Shown: piece after piece, positions 26,470 to 35,421 of the stretch
Layout: every line of letters begins with the position of its first letter
How positions within the stretch are numbered: position 1 is the stretch's first letter
Source: Pseudomonadota bacterium
Lineage (GTDB): Bacteria > Pseudomonadota > Gammaproteobacteria > Steroidobacterales > Woeseiaceae
DNA: 64,000 nt
Assembly (NCBI GenBank): GCA_022572185.1
Contig: JACZWL010000003.1
Coordinates: 1-64,000, forward strand
Direction: 5' to 3'
Notes under the pieces: model-generated
Told to the model about the DNA's origin: nothing
The model's database searches: none
The model's input: the letters and a program-made list of their open reading frames with translations, nothing else
Program-made: the position numbers and the translations under genes

Positions 26470-28686
26470 ATGTTCGCAGACGTGCACAACATCATAACGA
26501 ATAGAAATATCGACTCGGCCAAGGGACTGCTGCAGTCTCTGGTGCCCCGTGCACAGCGCTTCTGTTTTTACGACCTCTCCCGGAGCTGTGTCTGGAGCAG
26601 TGAGGGCGTCGACGATTACGAGATCGACAACTACGTTTCGGATTTGCCCGATGACGTTGTCTCGGGGATTCTCCCTGATTCGAGTCTTCTGCGCCGCACG
26701 TTGCCTTCCGGCCGAACGGTGCTCGTGTTGCCGGTCTATGGTGGCACGGATAAAGGGCTCGGCCTGCTCATAAGCGTGTTCTCCAGGAACGCAGGCAAGT
26801 CCTCCTCATTCAATCCGCGTCTGTTGAAAAATATTCTGCTCCCGGCGGTGCAGGTCATCGGTGAGAGCCTGCGCCTCAATCAACAGCTCGGCGAGATTGC
26901 GAGACGGGCGGACATCGCCGAGAAAGAACTCGAACTCGTCTATAAAGTCGATGAGAAAATCCATGGTGTATCACGCAGCCACGCCGGGCTCGCACAGCTA
27001 ATCGGCCAAAGTGGCCGCTTTCTTGGCATTGCCTACAGTGTTCTGCTCTTGCCGTCCAAACGAATCCGGATCAGTGCCACACACTCGAGCTGGAAGCACG
27101 TAAACAGGAAAGTGCTGGACAAGTACATTATCGGGAAGCTGTTCCCGAAGCTCGAGGGTCAGCGAGCGCCGCTGATCTTCGAAGTGCCGCCGGTAGAGGG
27201 CTCGACCAATATCGCCGACCAGGGTTACCAGGCGATGCTGTGTCCGCTCATTGACAGGGCCGGCAATGTCGAGGGTGTGCTGGCCCAGCTCGGGCGCGTC
27301 AACAACACACTGTTCGACAAATCGCACATGCGTTTCATGTCGCACATCGTACGCAAGGTCGAATACGTCATTGAGCAATCTTTCGACATAATGACCGGCC
27401 TGATGAACCGCTCGGGATTCGAGGCGCAGCTGCATGAATCGATGAAATCACTCATCGACAGAGATGACGAACACCAGATTATTTATTTCGACCTGGACAA
27501 TCTTCAGCTGGTCAATAACACGTTCGGACGGGAAGCCGGTGACGAAGTCATTATTCGCTTCGCGCAGATGCTCGAGGAGGTATTGTCCAAGAATGCCGTG
27601 GCAACCCGGCTCACAGGCGATGATTTCGCCATTCTGCTGACACACAGTACGGTCGAGCAAGCGCTCGATATGACCACGGCTTTACGCAGGAAAGGAGAGC
27701 AACTTCGATATTTGCAGGGAGATAAATCCTTGCAGGTCACAGTCAGCATCGGCGTCGCAAGTTTTGACGTTAAAGCCTCCGATGTGGCGGATGTGTTGAC
27801 GGCTGCCCGAATTGCCTGTGACACTGCGAAAGACCACGGTCGTGACCGTGTCGAAGTCTATGACCAGGAGAACCAGAGCGTCATACGCCGCTATGATGAC
27901 ATGCATCTCGTCTCGGAGATTCAAAAGACTCTCGACGCGGACGGATTTGAGCTCCAGGCGCAACCTATCGTCTCATTGACGGATAACGACGACCACAGTT
28001 ACTTCGAGATTCTTTTGAGAATGAAGGACAGCAAAGGCAACAAGGTGTCATCCGACGCCTTCTTCTCCGCCGCTGAGCGTTATCAGCTCATGCCGCAGGT
28101 CGATCGATGGGTCGTTTCGACGACCTTGTCCAAACTCGGCGAGCACGCGGAATACCTCAAAGCGACGGGCGCAAGCTTTGCGATAAATCTGTCAGGCCAG
28201 TCTCTGGGTGATGACGAGATTCTCAAGTTTATCGAGGACGAAATTGAGTCCAGCGGTGTCCCTGCTGCGTCGCTCTGCTTTGAGGTCACGGAATCCGCGG
28301 CGGTATCCAACCTCAGGAAAGCTCAGGCCTTCATCGATGCATTGCGCAAGCGTGGTTGCAGCTTCTCACTCGATGACTTCGGCGCCGGGTTGAGTTCATT
28401 TGCCTATCTCAAGAATTTCCAAGTCGATACTTTGAAAATCGATGGCAGTTTTATCCGCGATATCACTGACAACAGGATTTCGGAGTCAATGGTGACTGCT
28501 ATTACGCAAGTAGCCAAAGTGATGAAGCTCAAAACCGTGGCCGAGTACGTGGAAAGTAAGAAGACCATGTCGCTCATCAGAAAGATCGGTGTCGACTTCG
28601 CGCAGGGCTATGCTATCGGCAAACCCATCGCCATCGACGACGTCCTGCAAGCTCTGACCAGGGAGACGCAGTCGTCAACTGGGTGA
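26470..28686 (+). CDS. GGDEF-EAL protein with degenerate GGDEF site
   Basis: A 738-residue cyclic-di-GMP protein without membrane segments. The first 300 residues are a GAF-like sensory region with a short coiled coil. The GGDEF domain (about 310-470) has the signature T-G-D-D-F near residue 381 instead of G-G-D/E-E-F, so cyclase activity is doubtful. The EAL domain (about 485-735) has E-I-L in place of E-A-L but keeps the catalytic glutamate, the N-L-S-G-Q, F-E-V-T-E and D-D-F-G-A-G metal motifs and the L-K-I-D-G lysine, so phosphodiesterase activity is plausible. ATG 26470 was preferred to a GTG at 26416. No partner gene is adjacent. Confidence 0.9.
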   Translation: MFADVHNIITNRNIDSAKGLLQSLVPRAQRFCFYDLSRSCVWSSEGVDDYEIDNYVSDLPDDVVSGILPDSSLLRRTLPSGRTVLVLPVYGGTDKGLGLLISVFSRNAGKSSSFNPRLLKNILLPAVQVIGESLRLNQQLGEIARRADIAEKELELVYKVDEKIHGVSRSHAGLAQLIGQSGRFLGIAYSVLLLPSKRIRISATHSSWKHVNRKVLDKYIIGKLFPKLEGQRAPLIFEVPPVEGSTNIADQGYQAMLCPLIDRAGNVEGVLAQLGRVNNTLFDKSHMRFMSHIVRKVEYVIEQSFDIMTGLMNRSGFEAQLHESMKSLIDRDDEHQIIYFDLDNLQLVNNTFGREAGDEVIIRFAQMLEEVLSKNAVATRLTGDDFAILLTHSTVEQALDMTTALRRKGEQLRYLQGDKSLQVTVSIGVASFDVKASDVADVLTAARIACDTAKDHGRDRVEVYDQENQSVIRRYDDMHLVSEIQKTLDADGFELQAQPIVSLTDNDDHSYFEILLRMKDSKGNKVSSDAFFSAAERYQLMPQVDRWVVSTTLSKLGEHAEYLKATGASFAINLSGQSLGDDEILKFIEDEIESSGVPAASLCFEVTESAAVSNLRKAQAFIDALRKRGCSFSLDDFGAGLSSFAYLKNFQVDTLKIDGSFIRDITDNRISESMVTAITQVAKVMKLKTVAEYVESKKTMSLIRKIGVDFAQGYAIGKPIAIDDVLQALTRETQSSTG

Positions 28687-29023
28687 TCACGAAAAAGACC
28701 TGACAGGTTTTCATCACCCGTCTGGTTTCGTCATACCTCGAGCGGATCAAGTCAACGAACGTCAGTTCGCAGCGAGCAGAATGTTGCCAATAATATACGT
28801 TGGCGGACTGGGGCTCCTGCAGATCAGGAAATGCCCGATTCCAGTCCGGTAGCCATAATCATCCCCAATTCTTCGCATTCAATGAGCCGGGTCTGGTCAA
28901 ACTCGCCGGCGATCAACAGCGGGCCTGGATCTGTTTGACGGAAAGTCCCGTCAGAATTCGGCTAATGCTACTTAAGGGGGGCGGGATGCTGCATCTGGCG
29001 GCCATTCCGATAGACTGGCCGCG
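28687..29023. other. intergenic gap before glnE
   Basis: A 337-bp stretch with no convincing gene. A short hairpin TGACGG/CCGTCA lies near 28938-28955 and a purine-rich stretch GGGGGGCGGGAT about 40 bp before glnE. I see no clear promoter or riboswitch. Confidence 0.6.
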
Positions 29024-31945
29024 ATGAAGCCGTCAGCCAACAAGAAACTCGAGCAGCTGATCTCGAATCTGCCCGACGAGCTCAGCGCCGTCGTGCCGCT
29101 TTGGCTCGAGCGGCTCGAATCGTCTCATCCTGCCAGTGCTGCTCGATTCAGTTCCCCGGATGACTTCCATGCCGGCTTGACCAGGCTTGTTGCCTGCAGC
29201 GAGTTCGCGGCGAATACGATCGTCCGGGAATGGCCCTGGGTCCTGTCCTGCCGGGACAATGCGGCGTTCCTGCAGGCTCCGGACAGGGAGGCCCTGCGTG
29301 CATTCTCGAACGAGATATCCGGATGTATGGATGATATCGATACCGTAAAGAGCCGCCTCAGACGGTTCCGCGATCGGTGGCTTTTGCATGTGCTGTGGCG
29401 CGATATCTGCGGGGCAGCAAGCCTTGACGAAACTTTGCAGGCATTGTCCGATCTTGCCGACGACTTAATCGCTGCCTGCACGAAATATGCAACGCGAATA
29501 ATGCAGGAACGATTTGGAATACCGCGAAATGATCACCGGGCAGAGATACCCATCGTAGTACTTGCAATGGGCAAGCTCGGCGGCCGGGAGCTGAATTTTT
29601 CCTCTGATGTCGATCTGATTTTCCTGTACACCGATGATGGAGAAACTGATGGCAGGCGCCCTCTCAGCGCGCATGAATACTTCACTCGCCTGACTCGGCA
29701 GATTGTAGCTTTGCTTGACGAGGTGACGGCTGATGGCTTCGTATTCAGGGTCGACACCAGGCTCCGGCCGTTCGGCGACAGTGGCCCGCCCGTGGTCAGT
29801 TTTGCCGCCCTGGAATCCTACCTTCCACAGCATGGCAGGAGCTGGGAGCGATACGCCTACATCAAGGCCCGGATTACAGGTCCGCCTGTCAGCGAGGCAG
29901 TTGCCGAAGAACTCCTGAGCAACATGATTGAGCCCTTCGTTTATCGGCGCTACCTGGATTTCGGTGTATTCGAATCGCTGCGTGACATGAAGGCGCTTAT
30001 AGCTGCAGAGGGTCAGAAGAAGGAGCTGGCATCCAACATCAAGCTCGGCCCCGGCGGCATCAGGGAAATCGAATTCATCGCACAATCGTTGCAACTCGTT
30101 CGCGGCGGGAGCGACAGGCGACTACGCAGCAGCGAGTTGCAGCTTGTGCTGCTCCGTCTCGCCAATAATCTCGGGCTTTCGGAATCGTCAGTCGCCGAGC
30201 TTCTCAATGCCTATACTTTTTTGCGGCGTCTCGAAAATTTCATTCAGGCCATGCGCGACCAGCAGTCGCACGATCTTCCGAACGATCCCACGGACAGGGC
30301 ACGACTTTGCCTGGCGATGAATTATCCAGACTGGGACAAGCTGGTTGCAGATCTCGATATGCATCGCGGCAATGTCAGCAGGCAATTCGATAACGTGGCG
30401 TTCAGGAACGAACGTCCCGAATCCCAGTCCACGGCTGCGACAACATTTTCTGAATGCTGGGTTTCGTCATCTACTGCCGCCCAGTGGCAGGAACTACTGG
30501 AACAACAAGGCTTCGCACAGGCGGAGGAACTATCGGCAACTGTGGTGAATTTCCAGCGGGCTCCTCTGATGCTGCAAATCGACAAGGTCGCCCGTCAACG
30601 GCTGGACCAGCTCATGCCGAAGCTGTTGGTTCAGCTACGCGACAAGCCTCGTCCATCCCCGGTGCTAGGCAGGGTACTCAGTATCGTCGAGCGAATATTG
30701 CGGCGCAGCGCTTACGTCGCCTTGCTGAATGAGAATCCGGCTGCTCTCGAGAGGCTGGTAAACCTGTGTGAGAGTAGTGCTTATCTCGCCGAGGAGATCA
30801 GCCGTCTTCCTCTGTTGATGGATGAGTTGCTCGACCCGCGTCTCTTTTCGGCTTCGCTTTCGGCCAGCGAAATGGCAGAGGAACTGGATCAACGTGTCGC
30901 CCGTCTCGACGAGGTGGACAGCGAGCAGCGTATAGAGATGCTCGGACAGTTTCAGCGGGCAAGTCTGTTTCGCGTTGCGGTCGCTGATTTCAGCGGCAAG
31001 CTGCCAATCATGAAAGTCAGCGACCGCCTGACCGACCTCGCGGAACTGGTTTTGAAAGAGGCGCTGAAACTGGCTTATGCGGATCTCGTGGAGAAGCACG
31101 GTGAGCCATGCTACGTCGACGGTAAGGTCAGCCGGGTTGCCGGATTCGGTGTTATCGCTTACGGCAAGTTCGGCGGCATAGAATTGTCATACCGGTCGGA
31201 TCTCGATCTCGTGTTCCTCCACGAATCAGGTCATTCGGGCGTCTCCGGGCAAATGACCAACGGTGAAAAACCGCTTGAAACGAGTGTTTTCTTCGGCCGT
31301 CTGGTGCGCCGCCTGGTGCACTTTCTGACGATACAAACCGGCACAGGTGCGCTTTACGAAGTCGACACCCGCTTGCGCCCCAGCGGACGGGCCGGTCTTC
31401 TGGTAACGAGTATCGAAGCGTTCGAGCGGTACCAGGAGGAGAATGCGTGGACCTGGGAGCACCAGGCCCTCCTGCGCAGCCGGCCCGTCGCCGGCAGTGC
31501 CCGGGTAGCCCGGGAATTCGAGAAAATACGGGCCGAGACGCTAAGGAACCGCGTGCGTCAGGAGAGTTTGTTGGAAGACGTGACGTCGATGCGGCGAAAA
31601 ATGCGGGAGCAATTGGATCAGAGCAATGCCGAATTATTCGATCTCAAACAGGGCGAGGGCGGCATTGGCGATATCGAGTTCATCGTGCAATACCACGTTC
31701 TCAGGAACGCCAGGCTACATCCTGCCGTCATTCACTATTCAGACAACATACGGCAACTTGGAACTCTTGCGGCGGCAGCTTGCCTGACGGAGAAGGATGT
31801 CGTGGGCCTGCAGGACATATATAAGGAGTACCGCTTGCGGCTGCATCGCCTCGCTCTGGATGAGCAGCCGCCACTGGTGCCTGACACAGCATTTATTACG
31901 GAAAGAAAATTCGTGTCCAGCGTCTGGGCGTGCACGATGAAATGA
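29024..31945 (+). CDS. glnE: glutamine synthetase adenylyltransferase/deadenylase
   Basis: A 973-residue bifunctional enzyme that adds and removes AMP on glutamine synthetase according to PII state, so it tunes nitrogen assimilation. Two nucleotidyltransferase domains are visible: N-terminal (MGKLGGRELNFSSDVDLIFLY, near residue 182, deadenylylation) and C-terminal (YGKFGGIELSYRSDLDLVFLH, near 710, adenylylation), each with the D-x-D metal pair. Each is followed by the expected helical regulatory region (R-T-x-R-L/R-P-F/S-G type motifs, GPGGIREIEFIAQ, GEGGIGDIEFIVQ). Length is close to the E. coli protein. Monocistronic by position. Confidence 0.95.
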   Translation: MKPSANKKLEQLISNLPDELSAVVPLWLERLESSHPASAARFSSPDDFHAGLTRLVACSEFAANTIVREWPWVLSCRDNAAFLQAPDREALRAFSNEISGCMDDIDTVKSRLRRFRDRWLLHVLWRDICGAASLDETLQALSDLADDLIAACTKYATRIMQERFGIPRNDHRAEIPIVVLAMGKLGGRELNFSSDVDLIFLYTDDGETDGRRPLSAHEYFTRLTRQIVALLDEVTADGFVFRVDTRLRPFGDSGPPVVSFAALESYLPQHGRSWERYAYIKARITGPPVSEAVAEELLSNMIEPFVYRRYLDFGVFESLRDMKALIAAEGQKKELASNIKLGPGGIREIEFIAQSLQLVRGGSDRRLRSSELQLVLLRLANNLGLSESSVAELLNAYTFLRRLENFIQAMRDQQSHDLPNDPTDRARLCLAMNYPDWDKLVADLDMHRGNVSRQFDNVAFRNERPESQSTAATTFSECWVSSSTAAQWQELLEQQGFAQAEELSATVVNFQRAPLMLQIDKVARQRLDQLMPKLLVQLRDKPRPSPVLGRVLSIVERILRRSAYVALLNENPAALERLVNLCESSAYLAEEISRLPLLMDELLDPRLFSASLSASEMAEELDQRVARLDEVDSEQRIEMLGQFQRASLFRVAVADFSGKLPIMKVSDRLTDLAELVLKEALKLAYADLVEKHGEPCYVDGKVSRVAGFGVIAYGKFGGIELSYRSDLDLVFLHESGHSGVSGQMTNGEKPLETSVFFGRLVRRLVHFLTIQTGTGALYEVDTRLRPSGRAGLLVTSIEAFERYQEENAWTWEHQALLRSRPVAGSARVAREFEKIRAETLRNRVRQESLLEDVTSMRRKMREQLDQSNAELFDLKQGEGGIGDIEFIVQYHVLRNARLHPAVIHYSDNIRQLGTLAAAACLTEKDVVGLQDIYKEYRLRLHRLALDEQPPLVPDTAFITERKFVSSVWACTMK

Positions 31946-32096
31946 TCTGTGACAGCATAGAGCTGAACTGACAGACAAGGTCAGATTCGTTGCTGCTACG
32001 CATTTCTCCGACTTGACGCTATCCCCGTATTACTGCATAAATCTCGGAGCCAACCGACAAAGGCATATCCAGCCGAAGCTAGCGAGGAGATCTGTC

Positions 32097-32573
32097 ATGA
32101 CCAGGTATCTGTCAATTGGACTTTCAGTGCAGAGTCGCAAAATAACTGCTTGCAATCAGCTGTGGCGGACGATCACGAGGCTGCTTGCCGGGGTGGGTCT
32201 GGTGGCACTGTTCTGGGCACCCGCCCCTGCTGCGCTTGCTCAGCAGGAGGAGGTGATCGAGAGCGGAGAGCAACAGTTCAGTCAACAGTGCGCGGTCTGC
32301 CATGGTCTGGAGGGACAGGGTGACGGTGTGCTGGGACCGCATCTAAAGGAGCAGCCGGCAGACCTATCCCGATTGAGCGAGAGAAACAGAGGGACCTTTC
32401 CGTTTTGGGAAGTCTACGGGAAAATCGACGGCCGCGACAAAGTCGGCGCCCACGGAGCCGGCGATATGCCTGTGTGGGGAACAGATGAGCGGTATGAGGG
32501 GACCAGCGGACGGCTGGCGATGGGGCAGATTTTGGAGATTGTCTTCTTCCTGCAGTCCATTCAGGAAGAATAA
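32097..32573 (+). CDS. periplasmic monoheme cytochrome c
   Basis: A 158-residue class I cytochrome c. A long N-terminal region with a hydrophobic core (about 27-45) and an A-L-A-Q cleavage site leads to one heme motif C-A-V-C-H (near residue 67). The distal methionine is in the G-D-M-P-V-W-G block. ATG 32097 has GAGGAG at good spacing; an 84-bp longer frame is rejected. The variable part FWEVYGKIDGRD is typical of small respiratory cytochromes. Redox partner unknown. Confidence 0.87.
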   Translation: MTRYLSIGLSVQSRKITACNQLWRTITRLLAGVGLVALFWAPAPAALAQQEEVIESGEQQFSQQCAVCHGLEGQGDGVLGPHLKEQPADLSRLSERNRGTFPFWEVYGKIDGRDKVGAHGAGDMPVWGTDERYEGTSGRLAMGQILEIVFFLQSIQEE

Positions 32574-32578
32574 TGTGC

Positions 32579-32755
32579 TCAGAGACGGAGAGGCTGGACC
32601 TTACGATAGGTCAAGCTTCGCCAGACCCATTCCATTGGCCCTGATCTGAATCGTCGAAGCCACCGGGCGCAAGAAACTACCAGTATCGCGAAGAAGAGAA
32701 CGGTGTATGCGGTAGTTTCCGTCGGCCCAATCAAGAATAGTTGGCCGATGTATGC
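32579..32755 (-). pseudogene. C-terminal remnant of a DUF418 membrane protein
   Basis: On the minus strand a 58-codon open stretch (closed above by TGA at 32758-32756, below by TGA at 32581-32579) encodes a hydrophobic helix followed by RWLRRFRSGPMEWVWRSLTY and R-K-V-Q-P-L-R. That ending is the conserved C-terminus of DUF418 membrane proteins (R-R-F-x-x-G-P-x-E-W-x-W-R-S-L-T-Y). The remaining 300 or so residues of the family are not found upstream, and there is no start codon or ribosome site, so this is a decayed gene end. Confidence 0.6.
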
Positions 32756-32978
32756 TCATCGCGGCATTATTTTTCTAGTCGTTTGACTGACTGCTTCATG
32801 CGCAAAAGCTCCCTTTAAATTTCGAAATCCGACAATTCTTATTGAACGTCGACTTCACACTCAAGAGCGGTCGGTCAGGTGATAGAATTCCGACCGGCGG
32901 GAAGCGGTCGTAATGGTCTTGATTTCAGAGCCCAATATCGTGTGGTCCTGATGCAAATTCCACAGTTGTAAAAACTCT
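32756..32978. other. non-coding remainder between DUF418 remnant and lipoprotein gene
   Basis: Together with the remnant this makes a 405-bp stretch without an intact gene. It is AT-richer than the neighbours and contains CGGTCGGTCAGGTGATAGAATTCCGACCG (only partly self-complementary), but I see no assignable element. Confidence 0.5.
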
Positions 32979-33515
32979 CTAACGAAGGTCATCAAGTAGC
33001 ATTCGTCGTTCAGAGATATATTGTTTCTGAGTGATTGATTCCTGACGAAGTTGCGACTCCAGATCCTGCAACTTGATAAGCACAATGGAGTCTGACAGGT
33101 TCGGATCGCCGGTTGGTCCGCTTGGACAGTTGCTTTGCTCTTTGTAAACCAGCATTTGCTCCATGCGTAGCCCTGCCGCAGCAGCAGCCTCAAGATATGT
33201 TTTGCTCGCTTTGGACGTTGATAGGGCCCTGATCATGCCAAATAAGACTCCGCTGATAGGTTCCGCTGCTACGTCCAAAGCAGTTCCCCAGTAGGCGTCA
33301 CTGATAACATCACCATGTTCTTCAAAAATCGCGTCACGAATAGCGTTTGCCTTGAGCAACTCATCATCAAAACCTGTGCAGTCCATATCCGCATCGGACT
33401 CAACAGTCTGCGCAAGTACGGGGTAAGTAGAGCGCGGTTGGGATCCACAACCGGCGAGAACAGCCAACAAGAGCACCGCCAATGAGAATGTGAAACTTCT
33501 CCCTTTATTGCACAC
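32979..33515 (-). CDS. hypothetical lipoprotein 2 of an overlapping pair
   Basis: A 178-residue lipoprotein. From GTG 33515 the N-terminus is a short basic stretch, a hydrophobic core and the lipobox L-A-G-C; AGGA lies 7 bases before this GTG. A longer frame (TTG 33542) gives an acidic n-region unlike a signal peptide. The mature part is helical, with a small-residue stretch (AAEPISGVLFGMI...AAAAAGL) and a charged C-terminal coiled coil (KLQDLESQLRQESITQKQYISERRMLLDDL). Family unknown. It overlaps the upstream lipoprotein gene by 11 bp, so the pair is coupled. Confidence 0.65.
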   Translation of the reverse strand: MCNKGRSFTFSLAVLLLAVLAGCGSQPRSTYPVLAQTVESDADMDCTGFDDELLKANAIRDAIFEEHGDVISDAYWGTALDVAAEPISGVLFGMIRALSTSKASKTYLEAAAAAGLRMEQMLVYKEQSNCPSGPTGDPNLSDSIVLIKLQDLESQLRQESITQKQYISERRMLLDDLR

Positions 33516-33870
33516 TGGGAAATCCTGGTCCAATTTCGCCAATTCCTTCTACGGCTACGGCACCGAGAGCAAGCACCAGAAAAACTGCAAGTGCGCTTTT
33601 AGAGGCACCCTTACGAGACTCTTTTTCAACGAAGGCCATATCAGCATAGCGAATGCTCTGATCTTTACCGATCAAAGCAATTTCCGTGATGTCTATAACC
33701 TTAAACGTAGGCCGATCGCCATACTTGGTCAGTACTCGTACCGTGTCACCGACAGCGATTGACAGACGAAGCGGCGCGTCATTGGTATCGGACACCGGCA
33801 CCAGCGTGGTTTCACAACCGGAAATCAGGGCCATCAGGACAAAAACAACTGGTACCCATATCTTCTGCAT
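33505..33870 (-). CDS. hypothetical lipoprotein 1 of an overlapping pair
   Basis: A 121-residue lipoprotein: hydrophobic signal with lipobox I-S-G-C (Cys near residue 19), then a small beta domain (LSIAVGDTVRVLTKYGDRPTFKVIDITEIALIG) resembling SH3-like lipoprotein folds, and a C-terminal membrane helix (SALAVFLVLALGAVAVEGI). A lipid anchor plus a second hydrophobic helix is uncommon. ATG 33870 was chosen because the signal starts there; the frame is open 117 bp further. Coupled to the downstream lipoprotein gene. Function unknown. Confidence 0.65.
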   Translation of the reverse strand: MQKIWVPVVFVLMALISGCETTLVPVSDTNDAPLRLSIAVGDTVRVLTKYGDRPTFKVIDITEIALIGKDQSIRYADMAFVEKESRKGASKSALAVFLVLALGAVAVEGIGEIGPGFPSVQ

Positions 33871-34132
33871 GTTGGTACCTGGTGGTAAATTCAGACGCCG
33901 TTTATGCAGCATTTCGTAGGAATGCGCAACATAGCATGTCAGCTTGTGGCCGGTTTCTGCCTGTGACAGCAGCATTTGGCGAGCCAATTGACCGACCGCT
34001 GTTGGTGGAAGCGGTCACTGAGTTTTGATCGAATCGGCCACGGTTTGTCAGATCAGATACCGACTATCACAGATAGGCATCAGCTCAGGTTGCTATAATC
34101 GCCTGCAAAACAATGCGAGCGTGGTGATATCG

Positions 34133-34351
34133 GTGAGAGCCAGGGCAGGAACAGTCGATCAGAATCTTATTGAGGCAAATGCGCAACACAGATACGAGGT
34201 CCGTCGCGACGACATTCCTCTCTCCTGCCCGATGCCTGGCATGTATTTATGGAATTCCCATCCAAAGGTCTATTTGCCCATCGAGGAAACCGGTGAAGCC
34301 AAGTGCCCGTATTGCGGGGCAGAATATACCCTTGCCGATTTGGATGACTAA
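34133..34351 (+). CDS. CHCC zinc-finger domain protein
   Basis: A small protein of about 72 aa whose core D-I-P-L-S-C-P-M-P-G-M-Y-L-W-N-S-H-P-K-V-Y-L-P-I (given here residue by residue) and A-K-C-P-Y-C-G-A-E-Y matches the zf-CHCC family, with one Cys, one His and a C-x-x-C pair as zinc ligands. It is widespread in proteobacteria and related to a subunit of complex I, but its bacterial role is unknown. The start is uncertain: GTG 34133 or GTG 34121; the frame runs back to 34025. A TATAAT box at 34094-34099 supports a start downstream of it. Confidence 0.75.
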   Translation: MRARAGTVDQNLIEANAQHRYEVRRDDIPLSCPMPGMYLWNSHPKVYLPIEETGEAKCPYCGAEYTLADLDD

Positions 34352-34689
34352 AGAACCGCCCGCAGCACGGGAGAATTCCCCACAATTCCAGCGAATTGGC
34401 GGCTAATGGTGCCGAACATCAGCGAAATGCCAGGATAACGGTCAATTTGTCGCTGACAGCAAAGTGGGTGAATATTCGGCCTGCAATATCAGTTCAAGGG
34501 CTCTAAAAGGCGTTAAAATTCTCTAAATGTCGCAAAAACAGCCGAATTCACGCGAGTGTTATAAGCCATGGAATACAGATCTTACCGTAAGTGACGTTAA
34601 AATCTGTAAAAATCAGAAAAAAACATCGAAGTGAGCCGAAAGTCGCCAAATTCTTCCTTTTGGACGAAATATTCTAAGGATTGACAAGA
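34352..34689. other. AT-rich intergenic gap before kdkA
   Basis: A 338-bp stretch without a gene. It includes two related short segments, GCGTTAAAATTCTCTAAATG and GACGTTAAAATCTGTAAAAA (about 34510 and 34593), that may be diverged direct repeats or binding sites. The kdkA promoter must lie here. Confidence 0.5.
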
Positions 34690-35421
34690 TTGAACGAAAG
34701 CGTCCTGCAGATTACCAACGGCGCCATCCTTTTTGACCGGGATATTTTCGGACAAATCTCCGACGCGGAATTCACTGCTGCGGGCTGGCCGGCCTGTTCC
34801 CCGGTGACGGGCCGGCTTCGCTCTTCCGGCCGCGGCAATACCATGATCGTGAAAGGCGATCAGGGCGAATTCGTTTTGCGCCACTTCATCCGTGGCGGGT
34901 TGATCGGCCGACTCATTGCAGACAGCTATTTTTGGCTAGGCGAAGACGCAACACGCGGGTTCGGCGAGTGGCATTTGTTATCGAAGCTCTCGGCCATGGG
35001 ATTACCGGTGCCGCGGCCGGCCGCGGCCCGCTATGTTCGTTCAGGCCTGACCTATCAAGCGGATCTGCTGACCGTCCTTATCCCTGAGGTACTACCATTG
35101 TCGGATCGAATTGCGACTCGGCCTTGCAGGGAAGAATTCTGGCGAAAGCTGGGCAGAGACATCGCACCCTTTCACAAGGCGGGCGTCTTCCATGCCGATC
35201 TGAATGCCTACAATATTCAGATCGACAAGAACGACAAGCTCTGGTTGCTTGATTTCGATCGTGGCAGCTTGCGCCAACCGGGGCCCTGGCAACAAAAAAA
35301 CCTCGCCCGGTTGCACAGATCGCTGCAGAAGATCAAGCGGCTGGATCCAGAATTGCATTATTCTGAGACTAACTGGGAGCAGATTCTCGACGGTTATTTC
35401 AGCTCGTCCAGGTTCGCATAA
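34690..35421 (+). CDS. kdkA: 3-deoxy-D-manno-octulosonic acid (Kdo) kinase
   Basis: A 243-residue kinase of the KdkA/WaaP family that phosphorylates Kdo in the lipopolysaccharide inner core, typical of bacteria with a single phosphorylated Kdo. The eukaryote-like kinase motifs are visible as G-R-G-N-T (glycine loop), the catalytic H-A-D-L-N-A-Y-N-I and the metal-binding L-D-F-D-R-G. The start is taken as TTG 34690, with AAGGA nine bases upstream; another TTG at 34681 is possible. Its last 28 bp overlap the end of the convergent acyltransferase gene. Confidence 0.88.
   Translation: MNESVLQITNGAILFDRDIFGQISDAEFTAAGWPACSPVTGRLRSSGRGNTMIVKGDQGEFVLRHFIRGGLIGRLIADSYFWLGEDATRGFGEWHLLSKLSAMGLPVPRPAAARYVRSGLTYQADLLTVLIPEVLPLSDRIATRPCREEFWRKLGRDIAPFHKAGVFHADLNAYNIQIDKNDKLWLLDFDRGSLRQPGPWQQKNLARLHRSLQKIKRLDPELHYSETNWEQILDGYFSSSRFA

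Noticed and set aside
28938-28955. Hairpin TGACGG-N6-CCGTCA before glnE as a terminator or operator
   Set aside because: Stem is only 6 bp, no T-run, no second copy; fits chance.
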